DNA from: Spirochaetaceae bacterium
GTDB lineage: Bacteria > Spirochaetota > Spirochaetia > B11-G9
Assembly (NCBI GenBank): GCA_015493635.1
Contig: WGCU01000050.1
Coordinates: 1-60,525, forward strand
Length of the DNA: 60,525 nucleotides
Reading direction: 5' to 3'
Each line of letters begins with the position of its first letter. Positions within the stretch are counted from its first letter, which is position 1. Below, piece after piece: positions 1-7,775 of this stretch. The translations under genes were made by a program, and so were the position numbers. The notes under the pieces are model-generated. The model had not been told where the DNA came from. It saw nothing but the letters and a program-made list of their open reading frames with translations, and did no database searches.

Positions 1-1
1 T

Positions 2-115
2 AAACGATCGGGGATGCATTGGACGGTCCGGGGAGCCAACAGCATTATTGCCCTTCGATGTTCAAGACTCAGCGGAAGATATGAAAACTTTATGGATGAA
101 CGAAAAGCCGGTTAA
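2..115 (+). mobile_element. C-terminal end of an ISKra4-type transposase (5' part outside window)
   Basis: The frame is open from base 2 to a TAA at 113-115 and encodes 37 residues that begin KRSGMHWTVRGAN and continue with IIALRC and LSGR. This combination (SGM.W...GA..I..LR...LSGR) is the usual C-terminal signature of ISKra4-type transposases. It is the end of a gene whose 5' part lies left of the window, so completeness of the element cannot be judged. The bases after the stop (about 121-146) end in GTCGTACACCC and may be the right terminus, but no partner repeat is visible. Confidence 0.6.
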
Positions 116-185
116 CGATGGTGAAAAACAAAATTGTCGTACACCCTTTTTTTACTTTTTTGTCAAGAGTCTCTCTCATAAACCG

Positions 186-207
186 AAAAGGGAGAGGCCA
201 CCCTCCC
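186..207 (-). terminator. Possible intrinsic terminator after the band-7 operon
   Basis: Read on the minus strand, GGGAG and CTCCC (203-207 with 190-194) form a short stem with one internal mismatch, followed by CTTTTC. It lies about 30 bases past the stop of the last band-7 gene. The stem is short, so this is only moderately supported. Confidence 0.4.
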
Positions 208-234
208 CCCGATACAGCTACAAAAAAGCAGACA

Positions 235-1155
235 TCATCTCTCAAGCATCTTCTTTACCCGGGAAATTATCTCTTTCGTATCCGTCAAATCCATTGGCAG
301 AATAATGTTACTCCCGGTTCCTGAGAGATTTTTAAGTTCATTAATGTACCCTTCCGATACCCGTAATATTGCGGCTTCTTCTCCACCGGAGTTTTCCAAA
401 GCCGCCGCAACTTTTCTGATGCCTTCTGCTGTTGCTTTAGCAACTGCTAGAATCTCGCTTGCCTTCCCTTCAGCCTCATTTATCTTCCGTTGTTTTTCTC
501 CTTCACTCTTGTTTATAGCCTCCGACATGGCCGCCTGGGAGTGGTTTATCCTGGCTTCCATCTCCCCCAGGCTCCTGGCAATTTCGGCTCTCTTTTCCCG
601 TTCCGCTTTCATCTGGACTTCCATAGCACCTAGAATTGTCTGAGGGACATTAATATTCTGGATTTCGTACCGGGATACTTTTACACCCCATGGGTCAGAC
701 GCTTCATCAACGCTCTGCACAACTTCTCCATTAATTCTTGCCCGTTCCTCAAAAGTTTTATCCAGTTCCAGCTTTCCGATAACTGACCGCATGGTCGTTT
801 GAGCAAGCTGTATCGTTGCATACTGATAGTGGGATATTCCATAACTTGCCTTCCGGGGATCAACTACCTGCATGTAGAGAACACCGTCAACTCTCACTTT
901 GACATTATCCTGTGTAAAACAGTCCTGTGCGGGAACATCAATTGCTGTTTCTTTCAGATTATGTTTATAGCGGACTTTTTCAATAAACGGAACAAGGACA
1001 TGAAACCCCGCATTGAGAATCCGGGAATACTTCCCGAGGCGCTCAACAACCAGAGCTGTCCGGGAAGGAACGATACGGATGCTTCTCAGAATTGCAATAA
1101 CAACAATAAACCCTAGAATTCCGATAAGAACATACATAGGTAAAAAAGGATTCAT
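235..1155 (-). CDS. SPFH/band-7 (stomatin-like) membrane protein, copy 2
   Basis: 306 residues. One hydrophobic segment (about 8-25) anchors the N-terminus. A band-7/SPFH domain follows (about 25-190) with the family stretches YKHNLKE, VDEASDPWGV and IGKLELD. A long charged helix rich in K/E and alanine (about 190-260) should form the coiled coil for ring oligomerisation. The family forms large membrane-associated rings in lipid microdomains. The start overlaps the stop of the next upstream gene by 4 bases, so the two are translationally coupled. The two band-7 proteins are clear paralogues (shared SDPWG, KLELD and TTMRS blocks). Substrate or partner protease is unknown; the genetic partner is the NfeD gene upstream. 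Confidence 0.9.
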   Translation of the reverse strand: MNPFLPMYVLIGILGFIVVIAILRSIRIVPSRTALVVERLGKYSRILNAGFHVLVPFIEKVRYKHNLKETAIDVPAQDCFTQDNVKVRVDGVLYMQVVDPRKASYGISHYQYATIQLAQTTMRSVIGKLELDKTFEERARINGEVVQSVDEASDPWGVKVSRYEIQNINVPQTILGAMEVQMKAEREKRAEIARSLGEMEARINHSQAAMSEAINKSEGEKQRKINEAEGKASEILAVAKATAEGIRKVAAALENSGGEEAAILRVSEGYINELKNLSGTGSNIILPMDLTDTKEIISRVKKMLER

Positions 1156-2084
1156 TCTGCGCCTCCTTCACTCCGGGGTGAAACCGCCGGCAGAAGTGCT
1201 TGAAGCAGCCCCTTTACATTGGCGATGTCAGAGGGAAGAACGGAAACCTGAGAATTCTTCAAGATTTCACCCATCTGCTCAATATACTGTTCAGCAAGCC
1301 GTATGGACATGGCAGTTTTCCCTTTCGGCTCCTGCAAAGCCGATGCAACTTCCCTAAGACCTTCCGAAGTCGCCTGCGCCAGAATCTCAATAGCCTTCGC
1401 TTCCCCTTCGGCTACATTGATCCGCCGCATCCGCTCTCCCTTGCTGATATTTATCGCTTCTTCCCGTTCCCCTTTGGAACTGTTTATCCTTGATTCCTTG
1501 TCCCCTTCACTAGAGAGGATTTCAGCCCGTTTTTCCCTTTCCGCCCGCATCTGCTGCTCCATGGCCTGTTCAATAGTCTCGGTAGGGGTAATATCCTTAA
1601 TTTCATACCGTGTTACTTTTATACCCCAGGGATCTGAAGCCTCATCCACAGCCTTTACAATATTGTCGTTCACCTCTTCCCGTTCGGAAAAAGTACGGTC
1701 AAGTTCAAGCTTCCCAATTGCTGAACGCATCGTTGTTTTCGCAAGCTGTGCTGTCGCGTACTTGTAATTATCAATACCATAACTTGCTTTTACCGGATCG
1801 ACAACTTTCAGATAAAGAATTCCATCAACCGTAACCTGTACATTATCATTCGTTATGCAGACCTGGGGATCAACATCAATGACATCCTCTTTTAACGAAT
1901 GTTTGTACGCGACCCTCTGCACAAAGGGAATAACCAGGTGCAGCCCTGATCCAAGGGTCTTCCTGTATTTTCCAAACTGCTCAATTATATAGCTTTCCTG
2001 TTCGGGGACAATACGTATCAGCTTAAAAAATACGATAATAACAAACAATGCTATGGCATACGTCAAAATAACACTAAACATCAC
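1152..2084 (-). CDS. SPFH/band-7 (stomatin/QmcA-like) membrane protein, copy 1
   Basis: 310 residues: one N-terminal membrane segment (about 4-23), band-7 domain (about 24-195) with YKHSLKE, SDPWGIKVTRYE and KLELDRTFSERE, then a Glu/Lys/Arg-rich helical region with repeated SKGER units (about 200-230) and an alanine-rich helix. It sits 14 bases after the nfeD-like gene and overlaps the second band-7 gene by 4 bases, giving the order nfeD, band-7, band-7. The NfeD-stomatin pairing is widespread in bacteria. The specific membrane role (microdomain organisation, protein quality control) is inference. Confidence 0.9.
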   Translation of the reverse strand: MMFSVILTYAIALFVIIVFFKLIRIVPEQESYIIEQFGKYRKTLGSGLHLVIPFVQRVAYKHSLKEDVIDVDPQVCITNDNVQVTVDGILYLKVVDPVKASYGIDNYKYATAQLAKTTMRSAIGKLELDRTFSEREEVNDNIVKAVDEASDPWGIKVTRYEIKDITPTETIEQAMEQQMRAEREKRAEILSSEGDKESRINSSKGEREEAINISKGERMRRINVAEGEAKAIEILAQATSEGLREVASALQEPKGKTAMSIRLAEQYIEQMGEILKNSQVSVLPSDIANVKGLLQALLPAVSPRSEGGAE

Positions 2085-2098
2085 TCTCCTCCATCTTG

Positions 2099-2560
2099 TT
2101 AATCCTCTATTTCGTCCAGAAAATGCTTCGTAACGATAAACGTAAGGTTATCCTCTTTAATTATATCCACCTTATCTCCGGGGTCAAATTTTTCTGTGTA
2201 ACTGACCGCTTTCCAGCTTGTACCCTGGTACCGTACTCTACCGGGCTTATCGGGCCCTATAGCCTCAATAACAACAGCACTGTGACCTACATCCTTATCT
2301 GTTTCTCTTCCAAGTACAGTACCTTTGAATATCTTTTTAAATTTCTTCCTGAAAAATCCGAAGGAAAGTACTGTGGAAATAATCCATACTATTCCCTGAA
2401 GAATATAGCTTCCGGATAGTCCCGGTATAACAGCAGAAAACAACCCTGTGACAAGTGCGCCAACACCGAAAAAAAATATCACAAACCCGGAAACAGCCAT
2501 CTCCGCACCTATAAGGATCAATCCCAAAACGGCCCATATAAAGGGAGGACTTAAAAACAC
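2099..2560 (-). CDS. NfeD-like short membrane protein with OB-fold domain
   Basis: 153 residues. The first ~75 residues hold two or three hydrophobic helices with a glycine-rich turn (FFFGVGALVTG). The C-terminal ~70 residues (about 80-150) match the beta-barrel/OB-fold of NfeD: GxxGxxRYQGTSWKAVS, then DPGDKVDI. There is no ClpP-like protease domain, so this is the short NfeD form. The start is GTG at 2560, with AAGGAGG placed 8-9 bases upstream. It is the first gene of the three-gene nfeD/band-7/band-7 operon. The OB domain probably binds the SPFH partner, as in other NfeD-stomatin pairs (family knowledge). Confidence 0.85.
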   Translation of the reverse strand: MFLSPPFIWAVLGLILIGAEMAVSGFVIFFFGVGALVTGLFSAVIPGLSGSYILQGIVWIISTVLSFGFFRKKFKKIFKGTVLGRETDKDVGHSAVVIEAIGPDKPGRVRYQGTSWKAVSYTEKFDPGDKVDIIKEDNLTFIVTKHFLDEIED

Positions 2561-2697
2561 AGCTTACCTCCTTACTTTTCACATTACTCCTTTAACCATA
2601 CTCATTTTTCTTTACTATGTCTGTAGTTCCTTCCGGTATTAGTTAATTCTTTAAGACATTTGTATGAAACGTTGGGTTTCCCCAATTTTGATCTTTC

Positions 2698-2726
2698 TTG
2701 ACTTATGAAAGAGGCTTACCTATTAT
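2698..2726 (+). promoter_or_regulatory. Sigma-70-type promoter for the PEBP-like gene
   Basis: TTGACT, a 17-base spacer, then TATTAT. Initiation would fall near 2733, only about 13 bases before the ATG, so the leader is little more than the ribosome-binding site. Confidence 0.6.
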
Positions 2727-2745
2727 AAAGGGAAGGAGATAAGAG

Positions 2746-3198
2746 ATGATTTTAACAAGTACTGCTTTTCAAAATGGGAAAGCCATTCCTGAGCGCTATT
2801 CATGTAAGGGAGAAGACATCTCACCACCCCTTTTCTGGGATGATGCACCGAAAGGAACCCAGTCTTTTGTTATTATTGCCGATGATCCGGATGCTCCCAT
2901 GGGTACCTGGGTACATTGGGTTTACTACAATATCCCCCCGCAGTTACACAGCCTGCATGAGGATGTAAGTCCAGTGGAAAATCCCGGCACGGGGGGAATA
3001 CAGGGAATCACCAGTTTCGGTACTCCGGGTTACGGCGGACCCTGTCCCCCAAGTGGTACACACCGCTATTTTTTTAAACTTTACGCGGTTGATGATAATC
3101 TAAATTTAAGAAAAGGGGCAGATAAAAAGCAGGTGGAAAAAGCCATGAAAGGGAGGATACTGGCTGAAGCGGAACTCATGGGAACCTTCAGCCGGTAA
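2746..3198 (+). CDS. YbhB/YbcL family (PEBP, Raf kinase inhibitor-like) protein
   Basis: 150 residues, the usual length for bacterial PEBP proteins. Family landmarks appear in order: YSCKGEDISPPL, DDPDAPMGTWVHWV (ligand-pocket loop with Asp-Pro-Asp), YGGPCPPSGTHRYFFKLYA, and a C-terminal helix ending ELMGTFSR. The start is ATG with GGAAGGAG 8 bases upstream. It has its own promoter and no co-directional neighbour, so it is probably monocistronic. The biochemical role of bacterial members is poorly defined; they share the phosphatidylethanolamine-binding fold. No signal peptide, so likely cytoplasmic. Confidence 0.92.
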   Translation: MILTSTAFQNGKAIPERYSCKGEDISPPLFWDDAPKGTQSFVIIADDPDAPMGTWVHWVYYNIPPQLHSLHEDVSPVENPGTGGIQGITSFGTPGYGGPCPPSGTHRYFFKLYAVDDNLNLRKGADKKQVEKAMKGRILAEAELMGTFSR

Positions 3199-3276
3199 GG
3201 TACTATGAATCCAGCATCTGCTTTTTGATATTATCTGCCATATCCATGGACTGCGCCTCTTTCTTGTATAATTTCT

Positions 3277-3300
3277 ATAGGGAGCAAAAATGCTCCCTAT
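3277..3300. terminator. Perfect 10-bp hairpin between convergent genes
   Basis: ATAGGGAGCA and TGCTCCCTAT (3277-3286 and 3291-3300) pair completely around an AAAA loop, between the convergent PEBP-like gene and gdhA. The flanks are AT-rich but have no strong T run on either strand. It may act as a weak bidirectional terminator or an mRNA 3'-end stabiliser. Nothing else is recognised in the 159-base gap. Confidence 0.45.
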
Positions 3301-3357
3301 CCTGTTCATTACTATTTGAACGTCTGACCAATTCCTCCGTATCTTTTGAACGCACCA

Positions 3358-4695
3358 TTAATACCCGAGATCAAGCATTGCGTCAGCCACTTTTTTAAAG
3401 CCGGCAATGTTGGCACCCCGGACATAATTTACGTAACCGTCAGCCTGTTTCCCTTCCCTAACGCACGCTTCATGAATATCTTTCATGATAATTTTCAATT
3501 TCCCGTCAACTTCTTCAGCTGACCATGAATATTTCATTGCGTTCTGAGACATTTCAAGGCCGGAAACAGCAACACCGCCCGCGTTAGCAGCTTTCCCGGG
3601 GCCAAAAGGAATTTTTTTATCTATAAAATAGTTAACGGCTTCGGTAGTACACCCCATGTTGGAAGTTTCAATAACGTACGAAATACCGTTTGCAACAAGT
3701 TGTTTTGCATCATCTATGTTTAATTCATTCTGGAACGCACAGGGGAAAGCCATATCCACTTTTTCTTCCCAGGGTTTACGGCCGGCAAAAAACTTGGCAC
3801 CAAACTTTTTCGCGTAGGGTTCAACGACATCGTTGTTGGATGCTCTCAGCTCCAGCATATAATCCCACTTTTCCTGTGTGTTTATACCATCTTCATCAAG
3901 AACATACCCGTCAGGTCCGGAAATTGTTACAACCTTTCCACCAAGCTGAGTCGCCTTTATGCAGGCACCCCATGCAACATTACCAAAACCGGAAACAGCA
4001 ATCCGTTTTCCCTTGAAGGTATCTCCATGTTCGCGAACTATTTCATCGGCAAAGTACATCGTGCCGTACCCTGTCGCCTCCGGACGGACAAGAGAACCTC
4101 CCCAGTTCCGTCCCTTTCCGGTCAGTACGCCGGTATTCTCTACCCGCAGACGCTTATACTGCCCGTACAGGTATCCGATTTCCCTGCTCCCAACACCAAC
4201 ATCTCCCGCCGGAACATCTGTTTCGGGACCGATATATTTTTGCAGCTCTGTCATGAAGGACCGGCAGAACCGGAGGATTTCGGCATCTGATTTACCTTTC
4301 GGATTAAAATCAGAACCGCCTTTTCCCCCTCCCATGGGAAGTGTTGTCAAACTGTTCTTAAAGATCTGCTCAAAACCGAGAAACTTCAACGTACCAAGGG
4401 TAACGCTTGGGTGAAACCGAAGTCCGCCCTTGTAAGGACCGATACTGTTGTTAAACTGTACCCGATATCCCTTGTTAACCTGAATTTCACCGTTATCATC
4501 TTCCCATTCAACCTTGAACATAAACGTCCGGTCCGGCTCCGTTATCCGTTCAAGAATCTTCGCGTCAACATACTCGGGATCTTCATTGACAATATCAATG
4601 ACAGAATCGAGAACCTCACTTACCGCCTGAATAAACTCAGGTTCACTGGGATTTTTCCGTTCAAGCTCGGTCATAAACTCTTTTTTATCATACAT
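3358..4695 (-). CDS. gdhA: NADP-type glutamate dehydrogenase
   Basis: 445 residues, standard for the hexameric bacterial enzyme that interconverts 2-oxoglutarate plus ammonium and glutamate. Visible features: YKGGLRFHPSV, the catalytic-lysine loop PMGGGKGGSDF, PAGDVGVGSREIGYL, and the nucleotide-binding loop SGFGNVAWG. The C-terminal part contains GPGKAANAGGVAVSGLEMSQN. I start it at the ATG at 4695 (MYDKKEF), which has GGAGG 6 bases upstream; an in-frame ATG seven codons earlier lacks a binding site. Cofactor preference for NADP is inferred from the family. It is transcribed away from the ATP-grasp gene at 4821 from a 125-base gap. Confidence 0.95.
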   Translation of the reverse strand: MYDKKEFMTELERKNPSEPEFIQAVSEVLDSVIDIVNEDPEYVDAKILERITEPDRTFMFKVEWEDDNGEIQVNKGYRVQFNNSIGPYKGGLRFHPSVTLGTLKFLGFEQIFKNSLTTLPMGGGKGGSDFNPKGKSDAEILRFCRSFMTELQKYIGPETDVPAGDVGVGSREIGYLYGQYKRLRVENTGVLTGKGRNWGGSLVRPEATGYGTMYFADEIVREHGDTFKGKRIAVSGFGNVAWGACIKATQLGGKVVTISGPDGYVLDEDGINTQEKWDYMLELRASNNDVVEPYAKKFGAKFFAGRKPWEEKVDMAFPCAFQNELNIDDAKQLVANGISYVIETSNMGCTTEAVNYFIDKKIPFGPGKAANAGGVAVSGLEMSQNAMKYSWSAEEVDGKLKIIMKDIHEACVREGKQADGYVNYVRGANIAGFKKVADAMLDLGY

Positions 4696-4732
4696 ACTAT
4701 GCCTCCATGACATCATACATCTTTACCCGCAT

Positions 4733-4761
4733 AACCTAACGCCAACAGAACCTCTCGTCAA
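4733..4761 (-). promoter_or_regulatory. Candidate gdhA promoter
   Basis: On the minus strand TTGACG is followed after 17 bases by TAGGTT, about 38 bases before the chosen gdhA start. The -10 match is only 3 of 6. Confidence 0.4.
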
Positions 4762-4820
4762 GTAAAATACTGCCTAAAATAGTACTTTATCATAAAAGAA
4801 TCATACTGTATGATGCAGTT

Positions 4821-7775
4821 ATGGAAACACGCTACTATTTCAAGGAAACCCCTTTCGAAAAACTTATGTCAATACGGATACGGGAGATACTCCTTGTATG
4901 CAGCACGTATGATAAGTTTATGCTTGAAGAGGACGGAAGAATTGATGAACAGCTGTTTCAGGAATACGTTTCCTTAAGCCTGCGCTATCCTCCCAAATTC
5001 ACTCAGGTTTCGACTGCCGGCGAAGCAATGGAAACCCTCAACGCAAAATACTACGATCTCATTATTGTCATGCTCAGTATCGGAGACACCAGCGCCCTGG
5101 AACTTGCTTCAAAAATAAAATATCTGTATCCCGCAAAACCAATTATTCTTCTTACCCCCATTTCAACACGGGATACCATACTGCATCTTAAAAGAGGTGA
5201 TTTTAAATCTATTGATTATATTTTTTCATGGCAGGGAAACTCCAACATCATGCTGGCCATGGTGAAACTTATAGAGGATAAAATCAACGTCGATTTTGAT
5301 TCAGAAACAGCAGGAGTTCAATCTATTATTCTTGTTGAAGATTCAGTCAAATACTATTCAAGCTACCTTCCCATGATCTATAAGACCCTCTTCCGTCAAG
5401 CCAGGAATTTAATGAAAGAAGGTCTTAACGAATGGCAGCAGACAACACGTATGCGGGGACGTCCGAAAATTCTTCTAGCCCGGACATTTGAGGAAGCACT
5501 GAACCTTTATCAAAAATACAAAAAAAACATTCTCGGTATCATTTCAGATATTGCATACAGCAAGGGAGAAAAAACCGACCCCGACGCCGGTTTAAAACTC
5601 TGCGCGTACATTCGAAACGAGAACAGGGAACTGCCCATCCTTCTCCAGTCGTCCCAGAAAGAACATAGGGAAAGAGCTTTTAAAGCAGGTGCTGATTTTC
5701 TGTACAAACACTCTAAAACACTGCTTAGAGATCTCGAAAGTTACATCCGCCATAATTATGGTTTTGGTGATTTTGCCTTTAGAAATCCGATAACCCTGGA
5801 ACCAATTGGATATGCCCATGATCTCCGCAGCCTTCAGAAGCAGCTCGCACAGATTCCGGATGAATCCTTCGCCTACCATGTCCGGAACAACGATATTTCA
5901 AAATGGCTGAAGGCAAGAGCACTCTTTTCTCTTGCAACGTACCTCAGACCGAAACAGCTTGATGATTTTGAAAGTATACGCGCGACAAAAGAATTCATTA
6001 TTAAAGCAATAAAAAACTTCCGCTCCCATGAAGGACGGGGAACCATTGCCGAGTTTGATAAAAACAAGTTTGATGAACTTACCTTTTTTTCCCGTATTGG
6101 TTCAGGATCCATGGGGGGGAAAGGCAGAGGTCTCGCTTTTATGGACCTGCTGCTTAAAAAAAACAGGCTGACATACAAGTATGAAAATATTGTTATTTCC
6201 ATCCCCAAGACTGTTGTACTCACCACGGAGGTATTTGATGAGTTTATGGAAGAAAACAATCTCTTTGAGACAGCCCTTGGGGATAATGATGATGATAAAA
6301 TATTGTCTGTTTTTCTCCGCTCAAAACTTCCTTCCCGTATCCAGGATGATTTGCAGGCCATCCTTGAAGAAATCAAGCAGCCCCTGGCAGTGCGGTCATC
6401 CAGTCTTCTGGAAGATTCCAGATATCAGCCATTTGCCGGAATTTACTCGACATTTATGCTCGCAAATAACGGAATCAGTAAAAAAGAAAATCTTGAAGCT
6501 CTCTGCAAGGCTATTAAAAGTGTGTATGCATCTACCTATACCCGCAGAAGCAAGGATTACATGGCTGCCACAAACAACATCACAGAAGATGAAAAAATGG
6601 CAGTTATTATTCAGGAACTAACCGGGCTCAAGTATGGTACGCGGTACTATCCCACTTTATCGGGAGTTGCACGTTCACTGAATTTTTATCCCATCGGAAA
6701 AGAAAAACAGGAAGAGGGTATTGTTAATGTTGCTTTCGGACTCGGCAAAACAGTCGTCGATGGAGGAATCTCGCTGCGGTTTTCTCCATACTACCCAAAA
6801 AAAATCATCCAGCTTTCTGATCCCCGGAATGCGCTTAAAAATACACAGCAGATGTTTTACGCCCTTAATCTGGGAAACACTTCCTTTGATCCTCTTAAAG
6901 GAGAAAAGTCAAGTCTCCTCTATCTTCCCGTTGCATCAGCTGAAGAAGACGGCTCACTGAAACCCGCAGCATCAACGTACGATTTCCAGAATAATAGAAT
7001 AAGAGACGGTATTACCCGTCAGGGAAAGCGGATCATCACCTTCGCCGGAATTCTGAAATACAATCAATTTCCCCTTGCTGATATTTTGAAAGAGATTCTC
7101 AAACGGGGACAGGAAGCCATGAACGTACCGATAGAAATTGAGTTCGCTGTTAATCTCAAATCCGGAGACAGCAGGCCGGGACTTTTCAGCTTTCTGCAGA
7201 TACGCCCCATTGTGGAAGGATTTGAAAGTGAAGATATCTACATAGAAGAGGAATTCCCCCCGGATACCATTATCTATTCCCAAAAGTCGATGGGCAACGG
7301 TTCCTATCCTAATTTGAAGGATATCGTGTATATAAAGGGTGAAAACTTTGACCCTTCCAAAACAAAAATGATGGCGGAGATGATCAGCCGTATTAATGCC
7401 GAATTCAGCATGACACGGACAGGCTACATTCTTATTGTACCCGGACGCCTCGGCTCCACCGACCCCTGGCTTGGAATACCTATTGCATGGCAGGATATCT
7501 CTTTTGCCCGGGTTATGGTAGAAGCCGGTCTAAAAAATTTCAGAGTGGAACCGAGCCAGGGAACCCACTTTTTTCAGAATATAACATCCCTGCAAAACGC
7601 TTATTTAACCATCAACCCCTACCTTGATGACGGCATACTTAACACAAAGCTTCTCGACTCCCTGGATCCGGTATTTGAAAATGAGTATCTCAGGCACGTC
7701 AGATTCCCCGCACCCCTCGTCATCAAGGTAAACGGCAGAACAGGTAAGGCAATTATCTACGCAAATAATTCCTGA
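4821..7775 (+). CDS. Receiver-receiver-PEP/pyruvate-binding (ATP-grasp) signalling protein
   Basis: 984 residues. Residues ~20-165 form a receiver-like domain whose acceptor position is lost (DLIIVMLSIGD). Residues ~168-315 form a second receiver with the acidic pair in LVEDS, a candidate acceptor Asp in GIISDIA and a lysine in FLYKHS. Residues ~420-805 match the PEP/pyruvate-binding ATP-grasp domain of PEP synthase and pyruvate phosphate dikinase: GSGSMGGKGRG, AVRSSSLLEDS, FAGIYSTFM, and QIRPIVEGF at the end. The phosphohistidine swivel domain and PEP-binding barrel of those enzymes are absent. An uncharacterised ~170-residue tail contains PGRLGSTDPWLGIPI and SQGTHFFQN. Similar proteins occur in Bacteroidetes and other bacteria (recollection). 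It probably transfers phosphate from ATP to an unknown acceptor under receiver control (inference). No clear Shine-Dalgarno; the start follows family N-termini. Confidence 0.8.
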   Translation: METRYYFKETPFEKLMSIRIREILLVCSTYDKFMLEEDGRIDEQLFQEYVSLSLRYPPKFTQVSTAGEAMETLNAKYYDLIIVMLSIGDTSALELASKIKYLYPAKPIILLTPISTRDTILHLKRGDFKSIDYIFSWQGNSNIMLAMVKLIEDKINVDFDSETAGVQSIILVEDSVKYYSSYLPMIYKTLFRQARNLMKEGLNEWQQTTRMRGRPKILLARTFEEALNLYQKYKKNILGIISDIAYSKGEKTDPDAGLKLCAYIRNENRELPILLQSSQKEHRERAFKAGADFLYKHSKTLLRDLESYIRHNYGFGDFAFRNPITLEPIGYAHDLRSLQKQLAQIPDESFAYHVRNNDISKWLKARALFSLATYLRPKQLDDFESIRATKEFIIKAIKNFRSHEGRGTIAEFDKNKFDELTFFSRIGSGSMGGKGRGLAFMDLLLKKNRLTYKYENIVISIPKTVVLTTEVFDEFMEENNLFETALGDNDDDKILSVFLRSKLPSRIQDDLQAILEEIKQPLAVRSSSLLEDSRYQPFAGIYSTFMLANNGISKKENLEALCKAIKSVYASTYTRRSKDYMAATNNITEDEKMAVIIQELTGLKYGTRYYPTLSGVARSLNFYPIGKEKQEEGIVNVAFGLGKTVVDGGISLRFSPYYPKKIIQLSDPRNALKNTQQMFYALNLGNTSFDPLKGEKSSLLYLPVASAEEDGSLKPAASTYDFQNNRIRDGITRQGKRIITFAGILKYNQFPLADILKEILKRGQEAMNVPIEIEFAVNLKSGDSRPGLFSFLQIRPIVEGFESEDIYIEEEFPPDTIIYSQKSMGNGSYPNLKDIVYIKGENFDPSKTKMMAEMISRINAEFSMTRTGYILIVPGRLGSTDPWLGIPIAWQDISFARVMVEAGLKNFRVEPSQGTHFFQNITSLQNAYLTINPYLDDGILNTKLLDSLDPVFENEYLRHVRFPAPLVIKVNGRTGKAIIYANNS

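Noticed and set aside
305-1767. Plus-strand frames of 100-154 codons opposite the band-7 genes
   Set aside because: The minus-strand proteins have clear domain matches; the opposite frames are low-complexity by-products of the charged coiled-coil regions.
3246-3357. Two tiny minus-strand frames after gdhA, one starting at an ATG directly next to the gdhA stop (27 codons)
   Set aside because: Neither has family resemblance; the second is open for only about 23 codons and is entered by a stop. The longer frame runs through the perfect hairpin, which explains the sequence better.
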